This document shows positions 48,430 through 58,489 of a stretch of DNA of 64,000 nucleotides, one piece after another. This DNA comes from Cadophora sp. MPI-SDFR-AT-0126 (lineage: Eukaryota > Ascomycota > Leotiomycetes > Helotiales > Ploettnerulaceae). Where the stretch lies: NCBI GenBank assembly GCA_020747065.1, contig JAGMVK010000004.1, positions 3,100,001 through 3,164,000 of the forward strand. Direction: 5' to 3'. The position numbers and the translations under genes were made by a program. The notes below the pieces were generated by a model. That model ran no database searches and was not told where the DNA came from. It saw nothing but the letters and a program-made list of their open reading frames with translations. How positions within the stretch are numbered: the first letter of the stretch is position 1; each line of letters opens with the position of its first letter.

Positions 48430-48702
48430 CGACATAGGCTGCACCTTGGCTGGTAACATCGTGTAATGGACGAGTCTGGTGTGCTGCATTTTCTGCTTTT
48501 TAAAAATTCTTTCCTCTATCAGTAATTTTCCACTGTCGGCTATATAGAATGTACTTTGGATCCGGGTATCTGGCATTCAGGGCATACGTGAGGTGGCCGT
48601 CACTTTTATTCCGGCGCGAGTATCGAGGCAATGTTAAATTTTGGATAGCTGTGAAAATATTTGCAATCTAGCTACATGAAGGTTTTTTTTCCAAATGAGA
48701 CA

Positions 48703-50777
48703 TCAATAGACAAACACAAAATCCTCGTTCTTAAGATCAGTCTCGTCATCAAACGCCTTGTCGCCACTTTCAACACCATTTGCTTCATCCACAGCATCAC
48801 TAACCGCACGTTCCTCCGTCGTCATCATGGAGCGATCAGCAATGACTGCGGACTTGCCCACTTGAACTCTTCGAGAAGCATGCTTTTTGTTCAAGAACAT
48901 GAGGTATAGTGTTGTGAGGCTAGTACATCAAGTCAGCTACAAACACGCCGAATGGTACCCTGAGACTTACATAACGAGCACAACCAGGAAGACAAAAAGG
49001 ACGAGGTTAGATATTAAGCCGCGTCTGTAGAGGGGCTTTTCTGCGACCGTGTACAAGTGAGGTCCAATGATCTGAAGAGGTCAGCGACGATCATCCGGAT
49101 GGAATTATGGGTAGTAGTACATTGCCAGCACTCTGACCAATGAAGATTATAGCCGTGGTGCTTTTCTTCTTGGTCTCGCCTGCTGTATTCTGCGAAGACC
49201 ATGAATAAATCAGTGGAGCTATACTGGGTCAGCGTGTACTTTGGAAATAGAAGATATTTCAAGCATACAGATACCAGGATAGAACGAGATCTAAGTCCAT
49301 GTCAGTCAAAGTTCAAAGAGATGGGTTCATTACGAAGGACACTGACCAGGTAATATCCAACCAAAAGCGGTCCTCGATTACCAGGGGTATGACGAATACA
49401 CAACAGCATCACGATACCGGTGATCGGCGGAATACAAAGGAGAGCAAGAACAGGGCCTTTCTTCTTGAGTCGAGTCGCCAACCATGCTCCGCCCATCGTG
49501 GCGAAGATCTGTACGGCGCCGAAAGGCATGTTCAGGAGAATGGTCTTGAATTGGTTGAAGCCAAACGAACTAACGATCAACGGGCCAAAGGTTGTGATAC
49601 CACCGCTTGGGATTCTACTTCAGTCAGCGACAACTGCTCAGTGGTTGAAGAGTTGCCCAGAACTCACGAGATGGAAAATATGAGAGCGAACCAAAACCAG
49701 GTTTTGATGTCCAGCGCGCTTTCAGTTACATGTTCCCATTTCCAAGTCGTTGAGACGACACCCATCTGATTCGCCCTGAGTCGCTCGACTGCCAGGAGTT
49801 TATCGTGTTCGTTGAGAAATTTCGCGTCGACGGGAGAGTCGGGCATGAAAATACTGGATTTGTCAGTCTTCGACCACAAAGTCCGCAGCGCCAGGTGATA
49901 CATACAAAACTATGACAGAGAAGACGACTGTGAGGAGTCCACAGGTGAGGAAGATAATCTGCAGAGTTGTGAATAATTGTCTTAGGTACGGAGATGTTGC
50001 TTCCATGTACCTGATATGAATGAAGAACCCCAGAATTGATGTGGCCAATTCCGTATGTGAGCAAACTACCGAGCTGGGTAAAAATTAGCACCTGACAAAA
50101 GAGATGGGGGCGGTGTAGCATACAATGGTAGTGACACCGTTCATCGCGTACCAGGCTGCATTTCGATTCGTCTGTTCACTTCTTCGCCACCACATCGTAG
50201 TGATAGCCAAGAACGTTGGCCCTAGATGAAAGTTAGGCCAGTATCAATCAATGTCCTGGATGTAATTACCAACTGAAGCTTCAAAGCAACCGAGAAAGAA
50301 TCGTGCCGCGAAGAGTCCTTTGAAGTTGCGGGCGACCGCCATGCAACTCAGCACAGCTCCCCAGCAGAACACCATGCCGCCTGCAAACTTGCCAGTAGGC
50401 AGCTTGACCAAAACAAACGCAATCAAAGGCTGCATGACGAGCTGGGCGATATAGACGATGGAACCGAGCCAAGAGTAGTCTTCTCCTACAAGATGTGCAT
50501 CTTCAACAAGGCCGAAAACACTTGCGTAGGAGAGTGTTGATTTGTCTAGTTGTTGTAGGAAATACACGCCTAGCATAATCGGGAGGATGGTGAGATCGAT
50601 TTTTCGCAGGATTCGTTTATTGTCTGCCTCTGAGAGCACGACTCGCTCGGTGGTGCTATTGAGGAGTTCCGCGGCTCGGTCTCTGCCTCGAGCATTTAGT
50701 GGTTGTTTGGGAGCATCTTCAATCCTCTCGACCGTATGCTTCTGGTCTGACGATTGAACTTCGTAGTTTGATGTCAT
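48703..50777 (-). CDS. MFS permease, Dal5-like ACS family
   Basis: A 537-aa plasma-membrane anion:cation symporter relative of the allantoate and nicotinate permeases. Ten exons: 50777..50270, 50221..50124, 50073..50011, 49958..49906, 49853..49668, 49614..49347, 49290..49269, 49218..49121, 49071..48971 and 48919..48703. Signatures: RKIDLTILPIMLGVYFLQQL followed by LDKSTLSYAS, KLPTGKFAGG, FKGLFAARFFLGCFEASVGP, TTMWWRRSEQTNRNAAWYA in the helix 4-5 region, the LNEHDKLLAVERLRAN central loop, and TAGETKKKSTTAIIFIGQSA near helix 11. The tail is acidic. It differs from the permease at 20711 in having LDKSTLSYA rather than LDRTNLSNA, so they belong to different subgroups. It shares a 750-bp bidirectional promoter with the GH31 gene. 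Confidence 0.9.
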
Positions 50778-51530
50778 TGTGGCGGTCGAAAGATAACAAA
50801 ATGTATCAAGTCTTGGTGAAGACCTGCGATGTAGGAGAGTAAAACAGTTGAAACTGGTCAACCACCGGAGAGGAAAATGAATGCTGGCTTTACAACCATC
50901 CCAACATTGGGAATCATCTCCATATCTATAGAAAATTTGGATCGGGCAGACTCAAGGGGTCGGAGGAGCGGTATCTGACGGATCATCGTTGTTGTGTCTG
51001 GGGAAAACGAGGAGATGCGGAGTGCATAATGCGAAGCTTTTCTCGAACTGCCGAAGCTTGTTCCATCTTATCGGAAAACCGCTGTTAATCCGAATGGGCA
51101 CAACACAAAGGACGAATCGGTCGCCCAGTCGGCAGTAATAAACTGACTCGAAGGCGGGGTTTACGGGGAATAACCCCACAACGATGCCCAAAACAAAGTC
51201 CGGGGAGGACTTCAACTAAGCGAGGCCACGCAATGGGCCCGGAGATTGCACTAGATGCTCGGAAACGGGCCGACTAGTGTATTTCATGCTGTTCTTAATC
51301 CGAGCTCGCCAGGCCAAGATCATCAACATCCTCAACGCCAGCCCATCTTCGGGAAATCTCCGATCATCGTGTCTTCTGCCACACAACGAGGGCAGTGCCA
51401 GCCAAGATGTAGGCTCATACTCCAGTTCACCACTTATTAGAAAATCCAAGTATAAAACTTCTCTAAGTCCCCTGTGTACATTTTCTCCCCTTCCACATTG
51501 TTCACCGATAAGAGCCTTTCAGCGGTCAAT
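50778..51530. promoter_or_regulatory. bidirectional promoter, permease / GH31
   Basis: 753 bp between the divergent permease and GH31 genes. TATAAAA at 51451-51457 lies about 75-80 bp before the GH31 ATG. SYGGRG hexamers that fit the carbon-repressor CreA consensus occur at 50998-51003 (CTGGGG), 51154-51159 (GCGGGG), 51174-51179 on the minus strand (GTGGGG) and 51200-51205 (CCGGGG). Two of them form an inverted pair around AATAA. About three such hexamers are expected by chance in this length, so only the clustering of three within 52 bp is suggestive. Confidence 0.4.
51451..51457 (+). promoter_or_regulatory. TATA box of GH31 gene
   Basis: TATAAAA 74-80 bp before the ATG at 51531, inside the shared divergent promoter. 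Confidence 0.5.
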
Positions 51531-54072
51531 ATGCCACAACGCGAGTTCACTCCCCGCGCCTATGCTGTCGTTCAAGAGAATGGACACGTCCAAGAATCCT
51601 CGTCTGCAGACTTGAGCCTCGTATCTACTGATGGGGATGTCCCTTTCCAATTTACGTTCCAGGCACTCCGTCCAGGTTTGTTCCGAACAACGTTTTCCTC
51701 GAAAACTCATCCTCTACCTCCTCACCCGAGCGCTCCTCGTCCGACTTCCACTCTCGAGGGCATCAAAGTGAGCTCGAAATCCTCTGGAACGTCCAAGACC
51801 CTCAATGCTGGAGGGATAACAGCAACAGTAGACTGGAGCGGTCCGCCGCTTGTGTCTCTGCAAATCGATGGACAATCCGCCCCAATTCACCGCGATCTCG
51901 ACTTTCGATCATATGTTGCAGACTCCACGGGCATTGCACATTATACCAGGTACAAGCGAGATACACTCCATGTGGGTTTAGGGGAGAAGGCGGCGCCTAT
52001 GAATCTGTCGAACAGAAACTTCATTATTTCCGCAACAGATTGCTTTGGCTACGATATTTATCGCACCGATCCCCTCTACAAACACATCCCTCTCCTCATC
52101 AATGCAACACCAGAAGGCTGTGTGGGCATATTCTCGACGTCTCATAGTCGTGGCACGTACGCTGTTGGATCAGAGATTGATGGTTTGTGGGGTCACTTCA
52201 AGGTCTACAGGCAAGACTATGGTGGGCTGGAAGAATATCTCATGGTGGGCAAGACAATACAAGATGTTGTGAGGATATACGCAGATCTGGTCGGATATCC
52301 CTTGTTGGTTCCAAGATGGGCTTTTGGATACATTGCAGGTGGGATGAAATATTCAATGTTGGACGAGCCACGCGCGTCGGATGCCTTGATGGACTTTGCC
52401 GCAAAGCTCAAAAAGCATGATATCCCTTGCTCGGCATTTCAGATGTCCTCTGGTTATACAGTAGCCGAGACGGAACCGAAAACTCGAAACGTTTTCACCT
52501 GGAATCGTCACCGGTTCCCCGACCCTGAGGGTTTTGTAGCCAAATACCACGAGGAAGGGATCCGAATTATCGCCAACGTCAAGCCATATGTCCTGGGCAA
52601 TCACCCTGAGTATTCCAAGCTTGAATCTTGTGGCGCTTTCTTTACTGATCCAAGAACGAAGAAGTCGGGCGTAGCTCGACTTTGGAGTGCTGGCGGAGGT
52701 GAGAGCGGAGAGGGTGGACATATTGACTTCACTTCGAAAGCGGGGTTTGACTGGTGGTACGAAGGAGTCAAGGCGCTTCGGAAGTGTGGCATCGAAGGCA
52801 TCTGGAACGACAATAATGAGTACACCATCCCTGACGATGATTGGCAGTGCGCACTCGATGGGAGACCTTCGGACGCTGGCAACCAAGTGGGTTTATGGGG
52901 TCGAAGTTTACACATAGAGTTGATGGGAAAGTCCTCTTATGACGCTCTCGTTGATTTGGAGCCGGATGTCCGTCCATTTGTTCTGACAAGATCTGCTACT
53001 GCTGGAACGATGCGATATGCAGCAAGTTCGTGGGCTGGTGACAATGTGACGAGTTGGGACGGAATGAAGGGTGCAAATTCATTGTCGCTGAATGCCGGTA
53101 TTAGCTTGATTCAGGTAAATTATCTCCGCTTCTTGCTGACTGTCGCTGACCTATTAGTGTTATGGCCATGACATCGGTGGGTTTGAAGGTCCACAGCCAA
53201 GCCCCGAATTGCTACTTCGATGGGTACAATTGGGGATTTACTCTCCGCGATTTGCAATCAACTGCTTCAAGACTGACGAGAATGACAACACTATCGGTGG
53301 AGTCATCGAGCCATGGATGTATCCGGAGATAACCCCACTCATTCGCGATACCATTAAACGTCGATACGAACTGATTCCTTATCTCTACTCTTTAATGCTG
53401 GAGAGCCACTTGACTGCACTTGCTCCCCAGAGGTGGATTGGCTGGGGCTACGAATCGGACCCAGAAGTTTGGACTTCCGAAGTGATGGCTGGTGAAACTC
53501 AGTACTGGTTAGGGGACACAATCATGGTCGGCGGTGTATACGAGCCTGGGAACACAACTGCTCGTATGTACCTGCCGAAGACTGACGACGGCTACTTGAA
53601 CCTCAATTCTCCGTATCAGCATTTAGCAGGCGGACAATGGGTTCAAATTGACTCGCAATGGAAAGAGAGTATTCCACTGCTTGCCCGAGTTGGTGGAGGC
53701 ATCGTTGTTGGGAAAGATATCCAAACTAGATCGCCCGGCGACCACAGATTTCCTTCTCCAAATGCTGTGGAGGATGATTACCGTGCAGTGGAGATTTTCC
53801 CTGCGGCAGGGACACGTGAGTTCTCGTATAGCTGGCATGAGGATGACGGCATAGCCGCCAGACCTGAGATTTCCACCTTTACATTGAAGTATGCTTCCAC
53901 AGAAGACGGAATCTCAGTCGGTTTCGCAAGCTCGGGAAGATTTGTTCCGGCATGGAAGGAACTCGATATCATTCTGCCAGTGGGTGAGAAGCGGCCAGTA
54001 TTTCAAGCAGGATCAAGATGCACAAGGAAGGAAGATTCCCGAGGACGTGCAGTCTTCACTTTAGCAATCTAA
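51531..54072 (+). CDS. GH31 family glycosidase (alpha-xylosidase/glucosidase type)
   Basis: A retaining alpha-glycosidase of family GH31. Two exons, 51531..53114 and 53158..54072 (43-nt intron), give 832 aa. No signal peptide is evident, so it is probably intracellular and may act on imported oligosaccharides. The N-terminal beta-sandwich is followed by the barrel: RWAFGYIAGGMKYS, the GIRIIANVKPYVLG strand, the nucleophile Asp427 in GIWNDNNEYT, then RSATAGTMRYAASSWAGDN with the acid/base Asp504, and CYGHDIGGF after the intron. Asn-Asn after the nucleophile, rather than Met-Asn-Glu as in maltases, suggests a non-maltase specificity such as alpha-xylosidase; this is inference. The gene ends only 8 bp from the convergent acetyltransferase stop. 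Confidence 0.93.
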
Positions 54073-54080
54073 TCCTTGGT

Positions 54081-54728
54081 CTATCTCAATAGCCATTTAT
54101 TCTTCTTCATCAAAATGGGTTTCACTGCATCCCACTTCTCTTTTCCAAACGCATAAGTGAAGCTCCCTTCGTCGTCTGACCAGTATTCATGCACATCATC
54201 CAGCTCCATCATACTCATCAATCCCTTGAATGGCTCATTGCCTGCATTTGTCTCCAGGAATATGCCACTTAGTCTCATTTCTCCAAATCCGTGCTCGATT
54301 AAGCTCTCAAGAGCTTCAAGTGCATATCCTCTCCTGGCGAACCGATGATCGACCAAAGCCCCAATATCACCAACATAACCATCCACTCCGTCGATCGGCT
54401 TTATAGGGAATGAGTTGTATCCACTCATACCAATCAGCCACCCGTCGTTGACTCTGAGAAGCTCTGCCGTATCTAGTGCAGCCTGATCAGGCTTCAGGAT
54501 GATAACCATGAATCCATTGTCTCCCCTTGCTGTGGATTCTTGCTGGGATCGGAGTCTTTCCGCCTGCTCGGATTCTGGCCGGTCTGCACCGACAACACCC
54601 CCAAAAGGATTGTTCAAGGGGTCGACGCGGACAATCGAGAATTGTTTGGCGTCAGAGGGGCTTGCAGTACGAAGTATCAGTCGAGGAGTCTCTATGTGGT
54701 GACTAGGTCTTCCGTGAACTGGAGCCAT
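54081..54728 (-). CDS. GNAT family N-acetyltransferase
   Basis: A single-exon 215-aa protein of the GNAT fold, transferring an acetyl group from acetyl-CoA to an unknown amine. The RimJ/RimL-like pattern is visible: ETPRLILRTASPSDA at the N terminus, a central strand (WLIGMSGYNSF), the acetyl-CoA loop region HRFARRGYALEALESLI, and a C-terminal strand with FLETNAGNEPFKGLM. The ATG at 54728 was preferred over the longer upstream frame because the family start (ETPRLILR) follows closely. It is tail-to-tail with the GH31 gene, so their 3' UTRs must overlap. Confidence 0.85.
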   Translation of the reverse strand: MAPVHGRPSHHIETPRLILRTASPSDAKQFSIVRVDPLNNPFGGVVGADRPESEQAERLRSQQESTARGDNGFMVIILKPDQAALDTAELLRVNDGWLIGMSGYNSFPIKPIDGVDGYVGDIGALVDHRFARRGYALEALESLIEHGFGEMRLSGIFLETNAGNEPFKGLMSMMELDDVHEYWSDDEGSFTYAFGKEKWDAVKPILMKKNKWLLR

Positions 54729-55125
54729 TTTGACTTGAGATCTTGTTGAATCAATGGTCACCGAAATATTTATGTTTCTAGATGGGGTCCACATAATGAG
54801 TCAAAAATTAATGAGCTTCCTAATTGAGGTTTCTTGCATTATCTGCATGCTGACACCAACCAAACCTCTGGAAATGAGTCATTTCAAGATCGGCAATGCA
54901 CTACAGGATAAGATAATGCAGAGAGTCTACTGGCCTTGAATGATATACCATAAATCCTCAGACGCCTACAGAATAACAACAAAGTCTCCATCAGTAGTGT
55001 GCACTGCGTGCGCTTTCAAGGGCTGCGATCGCAAGACCAGCCCTACCTCCTCATATGCCTTCCTGAGTTGCCACTTCCCAGATATCCAGATAAATCTTTT
55101 TCGCACCGGCACATTCTCCCATTTC
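54729..55125. other. short intergenic region
   Basis: 397 bp upstream of the acetyltransferase and downstream of the 3CxxC gene. No element recognised. Confidence 0.5.
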
Positions 55126-55685
55126 CTACTTCTTTAAGCGGGACGTTTGGGCCCGTTCAAGCGTGAGAGTCGAGAATCGATCGAGAAGTCCCGTGACCTG
55201 ATCGCTCCCGCTGCAATGTCCAGCCTTACATCCTTCACACAGCTCACTTTGGTGTGGGCCATTGCTCTTCCCAGAAAATTCTGGGAGTTCTTGCTCAACC
55301 CCGGGCCATTTGAGAAGACGATACGCAACCCTCTCTGCGTAGGAATCGTCCAAAGTTGGCTTACTTATCGCGTTGCATGACTGGCAACGTTGGTGGTACA
55401 CTCTCGCGTTGTATCGTTCGCCCGAGTACATGCGGATAGTAATGGCGATTTTCTTGCTGGACCATCCTCTTGTCTTACAATCTTTGTTGCGGCAGCGAAA
55501 TCGACCCATAATAGTTGTGTCGTGGCTTCGAAGGAATCAATGTCGTCGTCGACGTCGTGGAACGTAAATGGATGGTTTTCTGCCTCAAGCAATTGGGACA
55601 CATTTTCGTGTAGCAAGGGAAACATGGACCAAGCCGATTCTTGAGGTCTACGTTTTGGCCTTCGTTGTGGCCTTCGTTGTGACAT
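55126..55685 (-). pseudogene. 3CxxC-type zinc-finger gene with frameshift
   Basis: The protein half from the ATG at 55685 (MSQRR, then Arg/Pro/Gln repeats, WSMFPLLHENVSQLLE, FTFHDVDDD) and the half ending at 55126 (GRFRCRNKDC, GWSSKKIAITIRMYSG, YNARVYHQRCQSCNA, ERVAYRLLKW, HQSELCEGCKAGHC) belong to one family, the zf-3CxxC zinc-binding domain proteins. They lie in different frames. The shift falls at the CACA repeat near 55514-55521, where two extra bases would explain it. No GT-AG intron fits between them. Either the gene is broken or the assembly has an error here. Three CxxC pairs for zinc remain in the second half. Function of the family in fungi is not known to me. The next gene relic and a clearly decayed protease lie beside it. 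Confidence 0.7.
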
Positions 55686-56623
55686 AGCTAGAAGTACAGA
55701 CGAGAACGACGATATGAAGAAGGGTGAAATTGGGGTGGAGGAAAGCTGCTCGAGCGGAAATAGGATAAGACTTGATATTTGGCATTCACCTACGTATGGC
55801 CACTCCTGTTTATCATTCGGCTCGGCCAGCGAATACCTAGTCCAATTAAAGAAGCCTCTGCCTGGGTGTGGTAGTACAAAGTCAAATGACCAGGTGTTTT
55901 GCATATGCAAAGACTCAAAAGACGTTCTATCATTCGTGGGGTTCTCCACTATTCCGCACGGTTTTGTTGGTTATCAGATAATTCTTCTGCAAACAGCCTC
56001 ATCGAGCGGACTGCCCATCAGTCTCGAGTTCACAAGAACACCGAGACAATATTGGTACACATGTATCGCATTTCAGATGAGGATAAGCCCCCTGCTCTCC
56101 GGTCTGGGTGGGGAGGTTCTTCTATTTGAGAGTGCTTCCATGCTATAGATTCTAGAGAGCATTCTGCGCCTTATCTGTTCAGCCATTAATTACAGAGTGA
56201 TGAAATTTGCGATGAAGCTACATTGATCACAAAGTCCCAGACTCTAGGTCGAACGCAGTCTGCAGCCTGGTCATCGGCGACTCAGTAGCGCAGTTTTTGG
56301 TCACCTTACAATTTCCCTTCTATCATGTCTGGTTCGTTCATTTTCAAGACTGTTAAACTCAATAGTACCGTACGAAGCGCATTACCATTGTTGCTGTGTA
56401 CCAGATACTGTTGCCAATTGTAAGCTATACAGGCCACAACCGACCAAAAGTAGATTCTGGCTCCTTGTCTCTCTGCTTCTCCTTACGGCTTCAATTCTTC
56501 TGTCCCCTGCTGATATCTTATGAAACTCCTCACCTCTCTCTCATTTATTTCACGTGTGAGTATCTCGCTCTCCAATTTCTCATTATCCGTATCTTCTTCT
56601 TTCAACTCAGATTCTTCAAGACA
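55686..56623. other. intergenic, nothing recognised
   Basis: 940 bp upstream of the 3CxxC gene. The plus ORF 55714..56148 is antisense to the upstream extension of the zinc-finger frame and lacks protein-like features. The final 120 bp are CT-rich and contain a GTGAGT donor, like a spliced 5' UTR for the ATG at 56624. Confidence 0.4.
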
Positions 56624-56785
56624 ATGTCCCTGTATAGCTCCCAAAAAAACCGAAGAAAGTCCGAGGACGTGGACACCGATCCAACCTCACTTCCATCTCG
56701 TACGTAGACTCAGCCGCGGTCTCCAGGCTACGTTGCACAAAATTTTTCACTTTGCTAGTATCCAGAATTCAATAATGGCTAAATA
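56624..56785 (+). pseudogene. possible 5' relic of a truncated gene
   Basis: A pyrimidine-rich leader ends at an ATG (56624) opening a basic, Ser-rich frame (MSLYSSQKNRRKSE) that reaches a strong GTACGT donor at 56700. After the TTGCTAG acceptor (56759) the frame meets a stop within five codons. It looks like the start of a plus-strand gene whose remainder is missing, replaced by the opposite-strand protease pseudogene. Support is only the 5' UTR look and the donor, so this is tentative. Confidence 0.25.
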
Positions 56786-58205
56786 GAAAATAAAGAGGCC
56801 CTTGAATGTCGCGCAAGATATCAGTGAGGAGGACGACATAGGTGATATCCGCTCGGCCTGCTCCGAAGTGTCCGGCTGTGATCATTCCGAAAGGCCGATA
56901 GTCTTAGTCTAGGACAATCGAGCCAGAGTCGCCATCCTTGCTGAAGGTTGTATCAGGTGCTCCTTGCGTACTAATGATTACATCGATTTCACGATACTGA
57001 ACCCATCCAGTGCCAGTACCAGTTGCATTGGGGGCGCTACTAACCTGCCCGATCCGCCATACTGTAGTCGTGCGACCGGACGGCTTCAGACAGATACTAC
57101 CAGCTGCAAGGGCGCTGCGTTGAATGAGTTTGAATGATGGGCCGTTATAAAAGTGAGCCTCGGCCTTGGCAGCATCGGCGTCATCGAAGAGATTATTGAG
57201 GGCGGACGAGGGTACTCTGAATCCAGATATTGGATCGTCACGGCTGTATGGAAGATGCTATCTGAATAAGTAAACGTTTGTATAGATAATGACAAAGGTA
57301 CATACACGGTCGAAACTTTGGCTGTCATGTTCTGGCTTGAGTTCTACTATTGCCCAATCGAAAGCACCAATCTTCTGTTCTTTGGAAGTAGAGACAACCG
57401 TTCCAAGCACAGGATCCCAAGCTCTATACTTAGGGATGAACTGTTGCCAGAGGTACTTTTCCATACCTGTAGGAAAAAATAGAGATGCAATATTTGTTCC
57501 AATCCTCTGTAATAACCCTCGATCGGCCAAGTCCTTACATTTTGCTGCGATGCCTCGCTCTATCATGCCCTACTTGTGAGGTGGAGGGGATTCGGCCAGT
57601 GATCCAGGGCCTTGGGAAAGGACGTGATGACAGGTGAGACAATATTTGCGGTCTTTGTGTTTGAAGTATGCCGTCAGGGTGCCTTCGTCAAGATGTAGCG
57701 TCCGTTGGCCGATGGCTGCACCAGGGTATGGAGGCTCTCGACTGTTCCAGCCAGCAGGAGGTGGGTCGTCAGGGTGATAGATATCCAAAGATGTATGAGA
57801 ACTGCCCGCTCGACTAGCAGGTCCTTGTCCTGCGTTACAAGTATCGACTTCCTGGCTACTTGATTAGGACTCTGTCTTACGCAGCTCCGGCTTGCAGACA
57901 TCGGTATACACGCTGCGGAGAAGATGTGATTAGTCCAAGTTAAGCGTTAAAAACAATCTGAAGCGCAATGGAGAGAGGGAAAGATGTAAAAGGGTACTTG
58001 ATACAGACCTTTCCCCGTCCCAATGCTTGGATATAATATCAGCTACAGTATCAATGACCTGCAATGCAGACTCCTGTGTCACAGTAGGCTCCAGTGATTC
58101 AAGTGATGACAGGCCGGTAAACCAAATGTCTAGAATAAGTGGATATCCGGATTGAGGAGGGCCACCAACAGTAAAGCCGGAGCGAAGGCAGTTTATGGAC
58201 CACAT
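56769..58205 (-). pseudogene. trypsin-like protease pseudogene, three nonsense stops
   Basis: Exons 58205..58009, 57912..57306 and 57257..56769 form one 430-codon frame interrupted by TAA at 57866..57864 (codon 82), TAG at 57572..57570 (codon 180) and TAA at 56906..56904 (codon 386). The catalytic triad neighbourhoods of a chymotrypsin-fold serine protease survive: His in CLTCHHVLSQG, Asp in AFDWAIVEL, Ser in KDGDSGSIVLD followed, after the third stop, by FGMITAGHFGAG. There is no obvious signal peptide at the start (MWSINCLRSGF). All three stops can be read as CAA or CAG changed to TAA or TAG, a C-to-T change at CpA, the hallmark of repeat-induced point mutation. The gene lies directly beside the AT-rich block, so leakage of RIP is the likely cause. 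Confidence 0.82.
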
Positions 58206-58331
58206 GTTCTAAAGGCTGTTGAGGTATTATGGATTAATTTTCCCATTCTTGTGTCCTATATGGGGTTAGTAAGCTTGCTGCTCTTGCTTAGGCGCTAATC
58301 ACCCTCGGCTCACCCTCGGCTCAGTCGACTT
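58206..58331. other. transition to repeat region
   Basis: Short spacer between the protease pseudogene and the CCTGAG repeats. It includes a two-copy CTCACCCTCGG duplication at about 58299-58320. Confidence 0.5.
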
Positions 58332-58489
58332 GCCTGAGGAACCTGAGCACCCTGAGCAACTCACCTGAGCACCCTGAGTACCCCTGAGCACCCTGAGTAT
58401 CCTGAGTAAGATTTACTATAGTACCCCTGAGCACTCTAAGTAGCTCACCTGAGCAGGCCTGAGTATCCTAAGTAAGATTTACTATATTA
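58332..58489 (+). repeat. CCTGAG-rich minisatellite
   Basis: Eleven CCTGAG hexamers occur in about 150 bp, mostly as CCTGAGCACCCTGAGTA-type units. A 23-bp block ending in GTAAGATTTACTATA (58401-58423) is repeated with two or three changes at 58467-58489. It marks the sharp edge between gene-rich DNA and the AT-rich block. Confidence 0.75.

Noticed and set aside
47948..48466. 172-codon ORF overlapping the His/RS-rich gene
   Set aside because: Its openness follows from the hexamer repeats; the repeat translates as alternating Glu-Val in this frame and the rest lacks structure.
55714..56148. 144-codon plus ORF
   Set aside because: Antisense to the upstream extension of the 3CxxC frame, with no initiation context or motif.
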